64,000 nucleotides of DNA, from NCBI GenBank assembly GCA_002077045.2, contig KZ111141.1, positions 1,264,109 to 1,328,108 on the forward strand. Direction: 5' to 3'. The DNA is from Rachicladosporium sp. CCFEE 5018. Its lineage: Eukaryota; Ascomycota; Dothideomycetes; Cladosporiales; Cladosporiaceae. The translations under genes were made by a program, and so were the position numbers. The notes under the pieces were generated by a model. It made no database searches. It worked only from the letters and a program-made list of their open reading frames with translations, and was not told where the DNA came from. Of the stretch, positions 1-9,612 are shown one piece after another. Within the stretch, counting starts at the first letter, position 1; every line of letters begins with the position of its first letter.

Positions 1-1439
1 TTCGCGATGCCGATCAGGACGATGAAGACTTGAGGGATGATCCAGTGTGGGACCAGTGGAGGACCAAGCGCGGAGAAACCGAAGCCGAGAAGACCTAGAG
101 GGAGGAGCACGGACGTGAAGAGAAGTGGTAACAGGCGAGCTTCTGGTTTTATGGCGGACAGCTGCCCGTTGCCACGCTCGATGGCCTTGGTGTTGCGACG
201 GAAGAAGGGGATGAAGAAGACCGCGCCGAGAGTGTAGCCGAGGAGCAGACTGGAGAAGAAGATGTTAGCTGGACACACGCGGGCCAGCATGGGATTGGGA
301 TGACTTACGAGAAGAAGCTCAGACCCGTAGGGACTGCACCAAAGCCCCAAAGCGTCAGCACCATGCCGAAGCTGTTGAGACCTGTGAAGATGAGGGCATC
401 GCTGAAGCCACTTAAGAGCGACAAGAAGGCGACGATAGGCTCCGTGAGTAGAAAGTGATAAGGACGCCACATGAGGTCTCGGCACTCCTTGAAGGCGGTG
501 CGCTCGACAAAGTTGCCTCTGAACTCGTTGGGACCGAAGAGTGTCATGTCGGAGGGCTCGCTTCCTGAATTCTGAGCGATAGCTGCTTTGCGCCGCCGTC
601 GAGCTGTCTTATCGAGCATGACACTGCTACGGGTCTCGGGCACGACAAAGTAGTGCGCAGTCTGCGCGACAACGCCCAGAATAAGCTGAAGATAGAAGAC
701 CCACTGCCAGGAAAGATAAGCCTCAACGAAACCGCCAGCGATCGGTGCGATAACGGAACCAGCGCAAGAAGCGTAAGAGATGTACAGAACGGCGTACTGC
801 TGGTCCATTGGCTCAAACATGTCCGCGACGATACCGAGCGTAACACTACCACCCGCCGAGGAAAGTCCGCCGAGGATACGAGCAGCTAGAACAGTCGAGA
901 AGTTCGTGGCGAACATGCAAGGCAGCTGGAAGACGTTCACGAGGAAAAGCGAGGCCTGCAGGACCCAGAAGCGACCGAGCTCTTCAGACCATGGTGCCCA
1001 AAGTTCGCAGCCGAAGGCGTACGCTAGGAGGAAGGCCATCTGACCGAGACGGATAGTATTCTCGGTTTCGCCAAAATCCTCGGCCATACCCTGTACATCG
1101 CATTAGCATGCTAAGTGACGCTCAAGTATGCAAGTCGCGACTTACTGGAACACCGTTGGCGTAGATGGCTGCATTGAAATTCATACTGATTTGGCAGTAG
1201 AAGACCGCAGTCAGGATGAGCCATTTCTTCCAATTGTCGAAGGCAAAGGCAGTCGCCTCGTAGCAATTCTCCACTTCTAGCTTGCGCCTCTCACCAAGAT
1301 TGCTGGCGGCGCTCTGTTGGCGCACCTGCGCATCAGTCTTCTCATTCAGCTCTTGCTGCTGACCGCGACTACTGATTGCGCTCTGCTGTCGCACCTGCGC
1401 GTTAGACTTCTCCGTCATATCGGCGTTCGAGTCAGCCAT
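1..1439 (-). CDS. MFS transporter (DHA1-like), 3' end beyond the window
   Basis: Multi-pass membrane transporter of the major facilitator superfamily, probably a proton-coupled drug or polyamine exporter at the plasma membrane. Three exons are read on the minus strand: 1439-1146, 1090-309 and 249-1. Introns are 1091-1145 (GTAAGT..TACAG) and 250-308 (GTAAGT..CTCCAG), and the phases join cleanly. The N-terminal ~75 residues are polar and carry two imperfect copies of a Gln/Ser-rich unit. The first membrane segment then ends in an NAAIYANGVPG stretch typical of this family. Visible family features are GCELWAPWSEELGR, ARILGGLSSAGGSVTLG and a PETR motif after the sixth helix, followed by a basic cytoplasmic loop. 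The gene is divergent from the epsin gene across a 1.1-kb spacer. The substrate cannot be read from sequence. The C-terminal helices lie outside the window. Confidence 0.85.
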
Positions 1440-2529
1440 GGTTGTGATCAAAATTCGTTATCGTAAAGTCAGAAGTTTTGGGGAAGAAGTGGGGGGAGAC
1501 GAGCAGATACAGAAAGTGTTGGGGAACGGTACTTATACGCTGGGAGAGGCAACGGAAAGAATCTTCGACGAAATTGAGGATATTGGAAGTGCGCTCCGCA
1601 CTTTGCGTGCGTGACCCGCGAAACCCCGTGGTCTGGAAAGTGTAGATGCTGTCAGAGGCCAGTCATGTTGAAGGCATTGCAGTTGACTTCCGGGGGAGCG
1701 TTCTTTGGCTGGCAGAGCTTATAGCTCCGCTCGAGATTGAAGCATATGTAGCATCTCGTTGCAACAACAAATACTGGCCACAAGCTTTTGCGAAGATTCG
1801 CAGGCGGGCAGTCGCGAAGCTCATTCCGTTGTTTTCAAATGCGCTGAGCATGACTTGCATCTTTCTGACTTGCGGATAACAGTTTGCCTGGCTATGAAGC
1901 ATGCAGGACCCTAGCAGACGAGTGATCCTGCATACGCATCATCGGGAGGAAGAGGAGTGGTGCACGTTCGGCTCCAAACGTGTCGCGGGCTCTTGAGCAC
2001 CCGTGATATTCAGATGACGGCAGCGCAGATCATTACGCCTCGAACGATAGATCCCGGCGTGGTGGTATCTGATTCCATTTGAGAAACTATGAGGTGAAGT
2101 CGAAAGGTCAATATCGCGCAGCAGTGGCGCCGGAGCGGGCGGAGTGGCTTTGGAGACGACGCGCACGCGTGGTAAGCGACGAGTACGCTCGCCTTGGCTT
2201 GACGGCGTTAGTTCGCCGTATCATGTACGATCCAGCCTGGCTGCAGACTTCTCGTGCTGTCTCTATTCACTGACGAGAGTGTTGTTTGTCTCCTCTCAAG
2301 GAATCGTGGGAAGGAACGAGGGAGGTTCATCGACCAGCGGATAAATTGCGGCTCCAGCCACACATTGCATCATCCCGCGCAGTGGAAGTGAAGTGAGCTC
2401 TTGGTCGCCGAGCATCTTGGGCCGGTGACAGAAACAACTACATTGCTTTGCCTGGACCTTTCTCGGACCGAACAATACCAAGCGCAAATTCCAGACAATC
2501 ATTACCGAAACCACACAAAGCAGCGCAAG
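1440..2529. other. Divergent intergenic region between MFS transporter and epsin
   Basis: This 1.1-kb spacer must hold the promoters of both flanking genes, which start at 1439 (minus) and 2530 (plus). I see only short shadow reading frames, no tRNA and no obvious repeat. A specific promoter motif is not evident. Confidence 0.5.
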
Positions 2530-4305
2530 ATGTCGGGCGTACTGCGCAGCGTCAAGAACGTGACCAAGGGCTACTCGTCAGTCCAGGTCAAGGTCCGCAA
2601 TGGTATGATGTAGAGAGAAAGCGATGACTGCGCGCATGGCTAATGAGATGGTATAGCGACGTCCAACAATGCCTGGGGCCCTACAGGCACGGAGATGGCA
2701 GACATCGCCCGTATCACCTACAACAGCAGCACGGATTTCTACGAAGTAATGGACATGCTAGACAAACGCCTGAACGACAAAGGCAAGAACTGGCGTCACG
2801 TGCTGAAAAGTCTAAAAGTGCTGGATTATTGCTTGCATGAGGGGAGCGAATTGGTGGTGACGTGGGCGAGGAAGAACATCTATATCATCAAGACGCTACG
2901 GGAATTTATATACCTTGACGAGGAGAGTAGAGATGTGGGCGCGAGCAGTATGTCGCACGTCAGATTTCTCTCACAGGAAGTAGGCTGACATGTATTCACA
3001 GTCCGATCGTCAGCAAAAGAGCTCACGTCACTGATCATGGATGAGGAGAGATTACGCGCCGAGAGGCAAAACCGCGGGTCATGGAAGTCGCGTGTGACTG
3101 GACTGGAGGATATGGGCGCAATGGCTGGCATGGGCAGCGAGGGTGAATCGTCTCGTCCAAACAGGCGCAATCGAGCCCGGACGAACGAGGACGAGAATGA
3201 CCTGGAGATGCGACTTGCGCTGGAGGCCAGCAAGAACGAGGCGGAGGAGTCTGCTCGCAGGCAGCCAAGAAGTACCGGAGGCGAAACAGACGATGATCTT
3301 GAGAAGGCGCTGAAGCTCAGTCGTGAGGAAGAGGAGCTGCGGAAACGAGAGCTGGAAGACCGAAACCAGTCGAATCTACTGTTCGACGATACGCCAGAGC
3401 AAGCGGCGCAACCGACCGGGTTCAATCAGGGCTACCAACAGCAAGCAGCCGTGGACTGGTTTGGGAACCCTGTACAGCAGCCGCAGCAGCAACCACAACA
3501 GTCGCAGCAGACCGGCTTCCTCAACAACGCATACAATCAGCATCAACAGACAGGCTTCCAGAACGGCTACGGTGGCTATGGCTACCAGCAACCACAGCAG
3601 ACAGGCTATGAAGCGATGCAGCAGCCACAAGCGCAGTTCGTACAACCGCTAAACACATACAACCCGTGGGCACAGCAAACACAACAGCAACAGCCGATTC
3701 AGGAGCAACCCACAGCGATAGCCGGCTCCAACAACCCTTGGGCGACGTCCCAAAACCAATCCCCGCTCGCGGTGCAGCCAACTGGCAGCAACAACCCGTT
3801 CGCCACCCAGCGCCCACAACAACAATCGACGACATCGAGAACACCCACCCTTTCAACTTTACAAGAACAACAGACTGCCTCGCAGTTCAATGCCCGTCCG
3901 AACCCCATCTCGAACTTCACCGCGCCCGTACAACCGCAACAACAGCAACAGCCACCGAAAGCAGTCGACCCGTATCAAGCCCGCCTCAACGCACTCCTCT
4001 CATCCGGTGAAGGTCAAGACACCTTCGGCAACGTCGGCGACTTACGCATACCAGCGCAGCATACTGCGCCATCTACTTTCGTCAACTCAGCCGGTGCCGG
4101 GAGTATGGGACGTCTGGAGGCTGCGAAGACGGGTAACAACCCCTTCATGGCACAACAGCAGGGCCAGCAGCCTCTACAGGGACAGTACACCGGGATGCCA
4201 AACACGCAATACCAGAGCCAAACTGGCTATGCAGGAGGGAGCAATCCATTCGGAATGAGGCCACAGCAACAGGGCCAGCAGGGAGGGAGTCTGATAGATC
4301 TGTGA
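2530..4305 (+). CDS. Epsin (ENTH-domain endocytic adaptor)
   Basis: Clathrin adaptor that binds PtdIns(4,5)P2 and ubiquitinated cargo at the plasma membrane; orthologue of yeast Ent1/Ent2. Exons 2530-2602, 2657-2947 and 3002-4305 give 555 residues. The introns (2603-2656 and 2948-3001) both have GTATG donors. The ENTH domain (about residues 1-140) opens with MSGVLRSVKNVTKGY and contains SLKVLDYCLHEGSE. Two ubiquitin-interacting motifs follow, near residues 185-205 (DLEMRLALEAS) and 218-235 (DDLEKALKLSREEEE). The second half is Gln/Asn-rich and disordered. It has three NPF motifs (NNPFATQ, NNPFMAQ, SNPFGMR) for EH-domain partners and ends in a clathrin box, LIDL, at the extreme C terminus. The start is fixed by the conserved ENTH N-terminus. 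All hallmarks are intact. Confidence 0.95.
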
Positions 4306-4589
4306 GTAGAGCTTGGAGGACAGCAGAGGTAGCGTCATTCGATCTAGCGAGGCGGCATGTACAGTCCGTCACTTGAGCCCCAACTGAATCCGTGTTCACC
4401 TTTATCATCCATATGAAGTCATTCCCGGAGTAAAGCCGGCGCAATCAAGGACGCGCTTTCCGAACGCGTCCCTCGAACATTGCACATCAACAAATCAGCA
4501 TACTCAACGTAGAGCGCTAGATCGTACTACGGAACGCATTGGACAGGTCTTCCATCGCATCGCCCCCTTCTGCGAAATCTGCGCGCCTC

Positions 4590-5348
4590 ATGGCTACCTC
4601 CTCCCACCCTGCCTTCCCCTCCCGCCCCTACACCTCCAACCTCTCAACGCGCCAACCCTACGCGCAACAAAACACAACACCCTACCAACCCACACCCTCC
4701 TTCGCGCCACCCCAACAACAGCAGCCTCCCCAACAAACTTACCAACCATCCACCCAACAACCCCAGCGAACAGGCTCGCGGCCACAACAGCAACAGGCCC
4801 ACACGCCGCAGCAGCAACAATCAGCCACGAGCGCGCTATCGCCAGATCAGCTAGATGAGATAAACGAAGCGTTCACGCTCTTCGATCTGGATAAGGACGG
4901 CTACATAGACTACCATGAGCTCAAAGTCGCCCTGAAAGCTCTAGGCTTCGACCTCCCCAAAACCGAGATCCTCTCTTTGCTACAGGAAACCGGTATCCCA
5001 GCCACAGAGCTCCATCCGACAGGCAAAGGCAAAGCGTCCGTACAGCAACAAAGCGAGCCCCATTTCCTTGGCCCATCGCGATTACTGCTACCACAGCAGT
5101 CGTTCGTGGAAATAGCAGCGCAGCGGATCAGCGTGCGGGATCCAGCGGAGGAGATACTGCGGGCTTTTGAGCTGTTTGATGTAGAAGGGAAGGGCAGGAT
5201 CGAGCTGGAAGATTTGAGGAGAGTGGCGAGGGAGTTGGGAGAAGGGCTGCAGGATGAGGAGCTGGTAGCTATGATCGAGGAGTTCGATCTTCGAGGCGAA
5301 GGAGGGATTGATCGGGATGCGTTTTTGGGAATATGTTTGGGGAGTTGA
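4590..5348 (+). CDS. CDC31: Centrin / Cdc31-like EF-hand protein
   Basis: Calcium-binding protein of the spindle pole body half-bridge, also found in TREX-2 and Rad4 complexes in yeast. The first in-frame ATG is at 4590; the frame is open further upstream to about 4539 but without ATG. The product is 252 residues. The first ~80 residues are Pro/Gln-rich and disordered, unlike short yeast Cdc31. The EF-hand part begins at LSPDQLDEINEAF. The first loop, DLDKDGYIDYHE (about 99-110), is canonical. The second EF-hand position is replaced by a linker (LHPTGKGKASVQQ), as in many filamentous ascomycete centrins. Loops three (DVEGKGRIELED) and four (DLRGEGGIDRDA) are degenerate but keep the DLRRVARELGE helix that marks centrin. 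No intron is needed. Calmodulin is excluded by this helix and by the divergent loops. Confidence 0.85.
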   Translation: MATSSHPAFPSRPYTSNLSTRQPYAQQNTTPYQPTPSFAPPQQQQPPQQTYQPSTQQPQRTGSRPQQQQAHTPQQQQSATSALSPDQLDEINEAFTLFDLDKDGYIDYHELKVALKALGFDLPKTEILSLLQETGIPATELHPTGKGKASVQQQSEPHFLGPSRLLLPQQSFVEIAAQRISVRDPAEEILRAFELFDVEGKGRIELEDLRRVARELGEGLQDEELVAMIEEFDLRGEGGIDRDAFLGICLGS

Positions 5349-7863
5349 TAAACATTTTGGTAGAGGATAACAGGTGCGCTGAGAGGGTTACATGCTACGG
5401 TCTGGATGAGTGGAAGCGATGGCGTTCAGGCCGCGAGTTGTGTTGTTTGAGGGTACTTGGATACACGACACGAAATGACGAGAGTTTGAGTGACTGAAAT
5501 TGAGAAGGCATTGTAGTGAAAGTCACCTCTGATTCATCGTTCTGTCTGCTACTGTGTTCCTTTCATGCTCATCGTCGAATCTGTGCTTAAATCATTGTCA
5601 GCCGTTGTCCTGACCATGCGCCAGTGCATATCATGATGACGAAGGAGAGTGAAGTCAGAATCAAAGACCCGGTCAAGGGTCATCTCATCAAAGCATAAGC
5701 TATGTCGACCGTCGTGAGATATGATATGAGTTCATCATTGTGTGTTCTGCGGAAGGATTGAATTGGAGGTGGGAGCCGAAGACGACATACCTGCAAAGCT
5801 GTAGCAGCTAGTGTACGTACGTAGGTGTGCGTGGCGATGGGTAGGCGAGTTCGCTCTGTAAGGGAAGTCAGCAGCATGTTCGCCTGTGATTCCGCTGTGC
5901 ATGTGGTTCGGACGTCGCAAATCAGATAACACCTCTCGTCACTGCCAACCGGTCAAGGTAGGCTTGGACATATGCTTGTCAAAGATAAAAGTTGTATCAT
6001 CCTTTGACTGGAGAACTTGGACATGGTAGTAGCTTACCTGGAGTAGTAGTCTACGAGTGATGCGAAAGCGTGTTCGGATTAAGCACGAGGTGAGCTTGAA
6101 TGTTGGCACCCTGTATTTCTCGTCAGTGACTGTGCGCAGTAGTTGTCGAGTACAAGCAGCGGCAAAGACCATGTCAGATTGGCATGAATGGTTAAATAAA
6201 TAGGTTGTCTGCACCGGCGAAGCCGAATAAGACTCGTCATCAAGTATTCATCAGGAAGGCAGGGCAAGGGAAAGTCACACAGGCAGATCTTACCAAGATA
6301 GATGCTGCGCAGTGATCGGCTTGAAGAGGGTAGGCTCGCGGCGCTCTGGAACTACATGTCAGCATGTTGATCATGACGCACAGCGGCGAAATCTTGGTTG
6401 CGAGGCAAGCCGTCAGTGGACGAGGTTTTCTAGGCCTGTCACGGAATGGCATATCTGCTCACGTGGTATCGGAGCCCAGTGCCAATTCATCAGGTTGCGA
6501 AAAGAAATCAGAATGTATAGCACGTACCTGCTAAGGCCTGCCCGTGCCTCGTCGTGCTTCAGAGCCGGTCGTCTCATCATACGTTGCCTGAGCGTGACCC
6601 TCTGTCATAGTAGGCTGCATGTCCACGTATTGAGTGGTAGTCCAACCCTCCCCGGACTGCGTGCCTCGGGCGCACAATCGCTTTCTCTTGCTTTCTCTTC
6701 TTCACACATGGCTTCTTGATGGATCTGACAGCAGCAGGACCATGCTTCACTTCCATCTTAGTCACCCCAGTCTTCGGCTTCACAAGCTGCGGAAGCGCTT
6801 TGAGGGCCTTGATGATCTCCTCGACGTGTTCTTTAGAGGCGTAGTGAAGTTGGTGACCAGCACCAACGCCCCAGATCAGAGCGCTTCGTTAGTCAGGGAA
6901 GATGTCGTAGCCATGCTGGCGGTGTTCCGATTGTTTGGGTATGGTGAAGGGAAGTAACAAAGCAATGCGTGGTCCCGCTGCAATGAGTCGTTTTCAGAGA
7001 ATTGCCAGAGTGATGCGCCCTGAGTTGACTGATCGTCAGTCGGTGATCTTCAATCTGAAGACAAAGCAGTGAATAAATTGGAGGTTGAAGTCAGGTTAGC
7101 CGTGTTCTCACCAGCGACCCGAAGGTCTCGGTCGGTAATTCCTTTTTTGCGTATATAAAAATTTCGATCATCATTCAACATGGAAGGTGTATGGATGGGG
7201 AGGAGACGTACTTGCACAGAGTCTCATCTCACGCAGAGCACTATCAGCCGATACCCATGCTTTCGTTCGAGGTCTTGCCCGTTGCTCTGGAAAGCGTGTC
7301 AGTGACCGTGTGGCACCCAATGCACGTGAAGCTTCGAGATATGATATTGCCAATCAGACTGACGTAGCAAGTACAGTTTCAGTTCTCCGAAGAGATCAAA
7401 GACTCTAGTTTGATTGCGGTTGTTGCGGTTTCATCGTGAAGGAAAGTTAGGTTGTGGAGAAGTGAGGCTTACGTACCTTGAGCAAGCTGCAATGGCTCCT
7501 CAGCCCATGTCATCTGCCATATTGCTCATCACGCGCTGGCGTGGGAGCGGAGGTCTGCATCGTTGCGGATGTAAAGATTATATGTTGCTGGAGAGGTGAA
7601 GTTCGAGGATCGGAAAATGCGAGTCTCAAGAGCTTCGACTCTTGGCATTACCGAATCACGCTAAGCTGCTTTAGATTGCTGCCCTCGGAGCACGAACGGT
7701 ACAGGTTAATAGACTGTTGACTTGTGCCGTCACAGGTTGCTTTGTATTGTCAACCAATGGGAACCGTACCAGCGCATCTCAGCGTGTGAGATAGTATGTG
7801 TGAGCTATGTGTTGATAAGGTATGTGCAGATCCGATCACTTTACTCTCGCTCTCAACGATCCC
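5349..7863. other. Gene-poor 2.5-kb region between centrin and FBP1
   Basis: No recognisable protein or tRNA is visible here. Short frames occur on both strands but none shows a family motif. On the minus strand a series of donor-like sites (GTAAG, GTATGT, GTACGT) recurs at about 5785, 6032, 6287, 6521, 7205 and 7467. This would fit a multi-exon noncoding or fast-evolving transcript, but no coding chain could be assembled. The right end includes the FBP1 3' untranslated region. Confidence 0.35.
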
Positions 7864-9023
7864 TCACTTCGCCGACACGCCGTGCTTCTTGTGAATGTCA
7901 ATAACCTTCTGCACCTCATCATAGCTGCCCATGAAGATGCCACTCCGGTCATGTATCTGCTCTGGTATCAACTCCATCATGCGGGCCATCTTACTGTTGA
8001 CGGCTTGACCGCCAGCTAGGAATAACGTCAGCATACATTCACAGTAGGATAAACACTGTAGCACATACCGTTCTCGAACACCATAGCCATGGGCGCGCAC
8101 TCATACAGAATCCTCAACTTGCCTTTGGGGCTCTTCTTGTCCGCTGGGTATGCGAAAATACCCCCATACAGTAGTGTCCTGTATGCGTCTGCAACCATAC
8201 TTCCGATGTACCTGGCTGAGTACGGCTTCTCTGCCTGCTTGAGACTCTCCACCCACTCCCTGACAGGCTCGTCCCAATACTTGCTATTACCCTCATTGAC
8301 AGAGTAGATACCCCTGTGCTTCGGCATCTGCATGTTCGGGTGTGTGAGGATGAACTCTCCAAGAGCATTGTCCATGGTGAAGCCGTTCACGGGTCCATCC
8401 TTCATGGTCAGCACAAGCTGCGCAGATGCGCCGTACATCGTGAAGCCTGCCGACACTAGCTCTGTTCCTGGCTTGAGCAGATCTTCTTTCGTGCCCTTGG
8501 CTCCTTCAGGCAACTTGAAGATCCCGAAGATTGTTCCAACTGACACGCCAGCATCGAGGTTACTCGAGCCATCGATAGGATCGCAGAGGACTGCATACCG
8601 CGCATCTTTGGCGTCGAACACGATCGCCTCCTCCTCCTCTTCCGAGACTAGCACCCGCACTCTGCCAGACGACCGCATTGCAGCGATGAAGATGTCGTTG
8701 CCAATCACATCCAGCTTCTTCTGGTCATCGCCGGTGATGTTTGAGGATCCGGCGAGGCCGGAGAGATTGATGAGGCTGGCGCGGCGGATGTAGTAGGCGA
8801 TCGACTTAAAGGAGAACTGGAGGGCGTGGCAGAGGAGGCTGCACAGTATCAGCAGTTGCCAGTGGTACAGATCGAAGGATAGCACGGCTCACGTGAAGTC
8901 ACCTGTAGCCTCCTTATGCTTCGTTTGCTCTTCGTTGAGAAATCTTGTCAAGGTGACAATGTCTGTGTTGATCTTCTCCGAGCCCACTGGGCCACCAGTC
9001 GCTTCGTGTCCGTTCGTAGCCAT
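7864..9023 (-). CDS. FBP1: Fructose-1,6-bisphosphatase
   Basis: Cytosolic gluconeogenic enzyme that hydrolyses fructose 1,6-bisphosphate to fructose 6-phosphate and phosphate. Exons 9023-8893, 8838-8069 and 8015-7864 give 350 residues, the usual length of fungal FBP1. The introns are 8839-8892 (GTGAGC..GCAG) and 8016-8068 (GTATGT..CTAG). The metal- and phosphate-binding signature DPIDGSSNLDAG lies near residues 130-141, after an acidic EEEEEA segment. The substrate-binding part is seen as YIGSMVADAYRTLLYGGIF and the C-terminal ENAGGQA crosses the last intron. The start at 9023 gives MATNGHEATGG and keeps the helix LTRFLNEEQ. The enzyme opposes phosphofructokinase and is typically glucose-repressed; CreA-like hexamers lie upstream (9110-9385). 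Confidence 0.96.
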
Positions 9024-9612
9024 CTTAGGCTCGGATGACGAAGACTGGGTTGGAATGCACGAATCTGCAAATCAAGTCTTTCACCAGCACCTTCTTTCAC
9101 TGAATGGTAGTGGAGCACTTCGGTAACAAGGAGCTCTCGACTTATGATTCTCAAGCTTTGGTCGTGTGATAGAGATAGCAAGGGGAGCGTAATGCAGCGA
9201 GGTCAGAAAAACATGGACCTACCTGGTCTCGAGACCAACATGCTGCTATGTAGTATATCCCGGCACAGCCGCGGCATTTGCACTTGAAGACAAGAAGCCG
9301 TTGACACGATAATGGGTCTGTCGTTCCGCACGGGTATGGAGACGGCCAGTGACGATGGAGGAGGGGCTTTGGCGGGGTGGTGGAGCGAACTTCATCCGCA
9401 GAAGAGCTTCCGGTTTGCTCCGGGCTGACAGCCGGCTGAAGTCGGCATATGCTTTGGTCTATGAATGCTGTGCAGCGATGGTGGAGGATGACAGGTGGAG
9501 CAGTAAGTAGTATGCACGAGTGCGACGTTCAAAATATATGTACAGATCGATCGCATGCGACGCAGCTCAGTCGACACGCTCTCACGCAAGCCCTCCTCGA
9601 GCGACTCTACCG
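9024..9612. promoter_or_regulatory. FBP1 upstream region with CreA/Mig1-like sites
   Basis: This 589-bp spacer lies between FBP1 (start 9023, minus) and the 3' end of the amino acid transporter (9613, minus), so it contains the FBP1 promoter. Hexamers matching the CreA consensus SYGGRG occur at 9110-9115 (GTGGAG), 9372-9377 (GCGGGG) and 9380-9385 (GTGGAG). The last two are only 2 bp apart. Such hexamers are short and common. The link to glucose repression rests on the known regulation of FBP1 in fungi, not on this sequence alone. Confidence 0.3.

Noticed and set aside
6577..6957. Protein-like frames on both strands, including a minus-strand stretch with KEHVEEIIKALKALPQL.
   Set aside because: The minus frame has a stop (TAA) inside and no recognised domain; the plus frame overlaps it and has no family either. 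Not enough to call a gene or a pseudogene.
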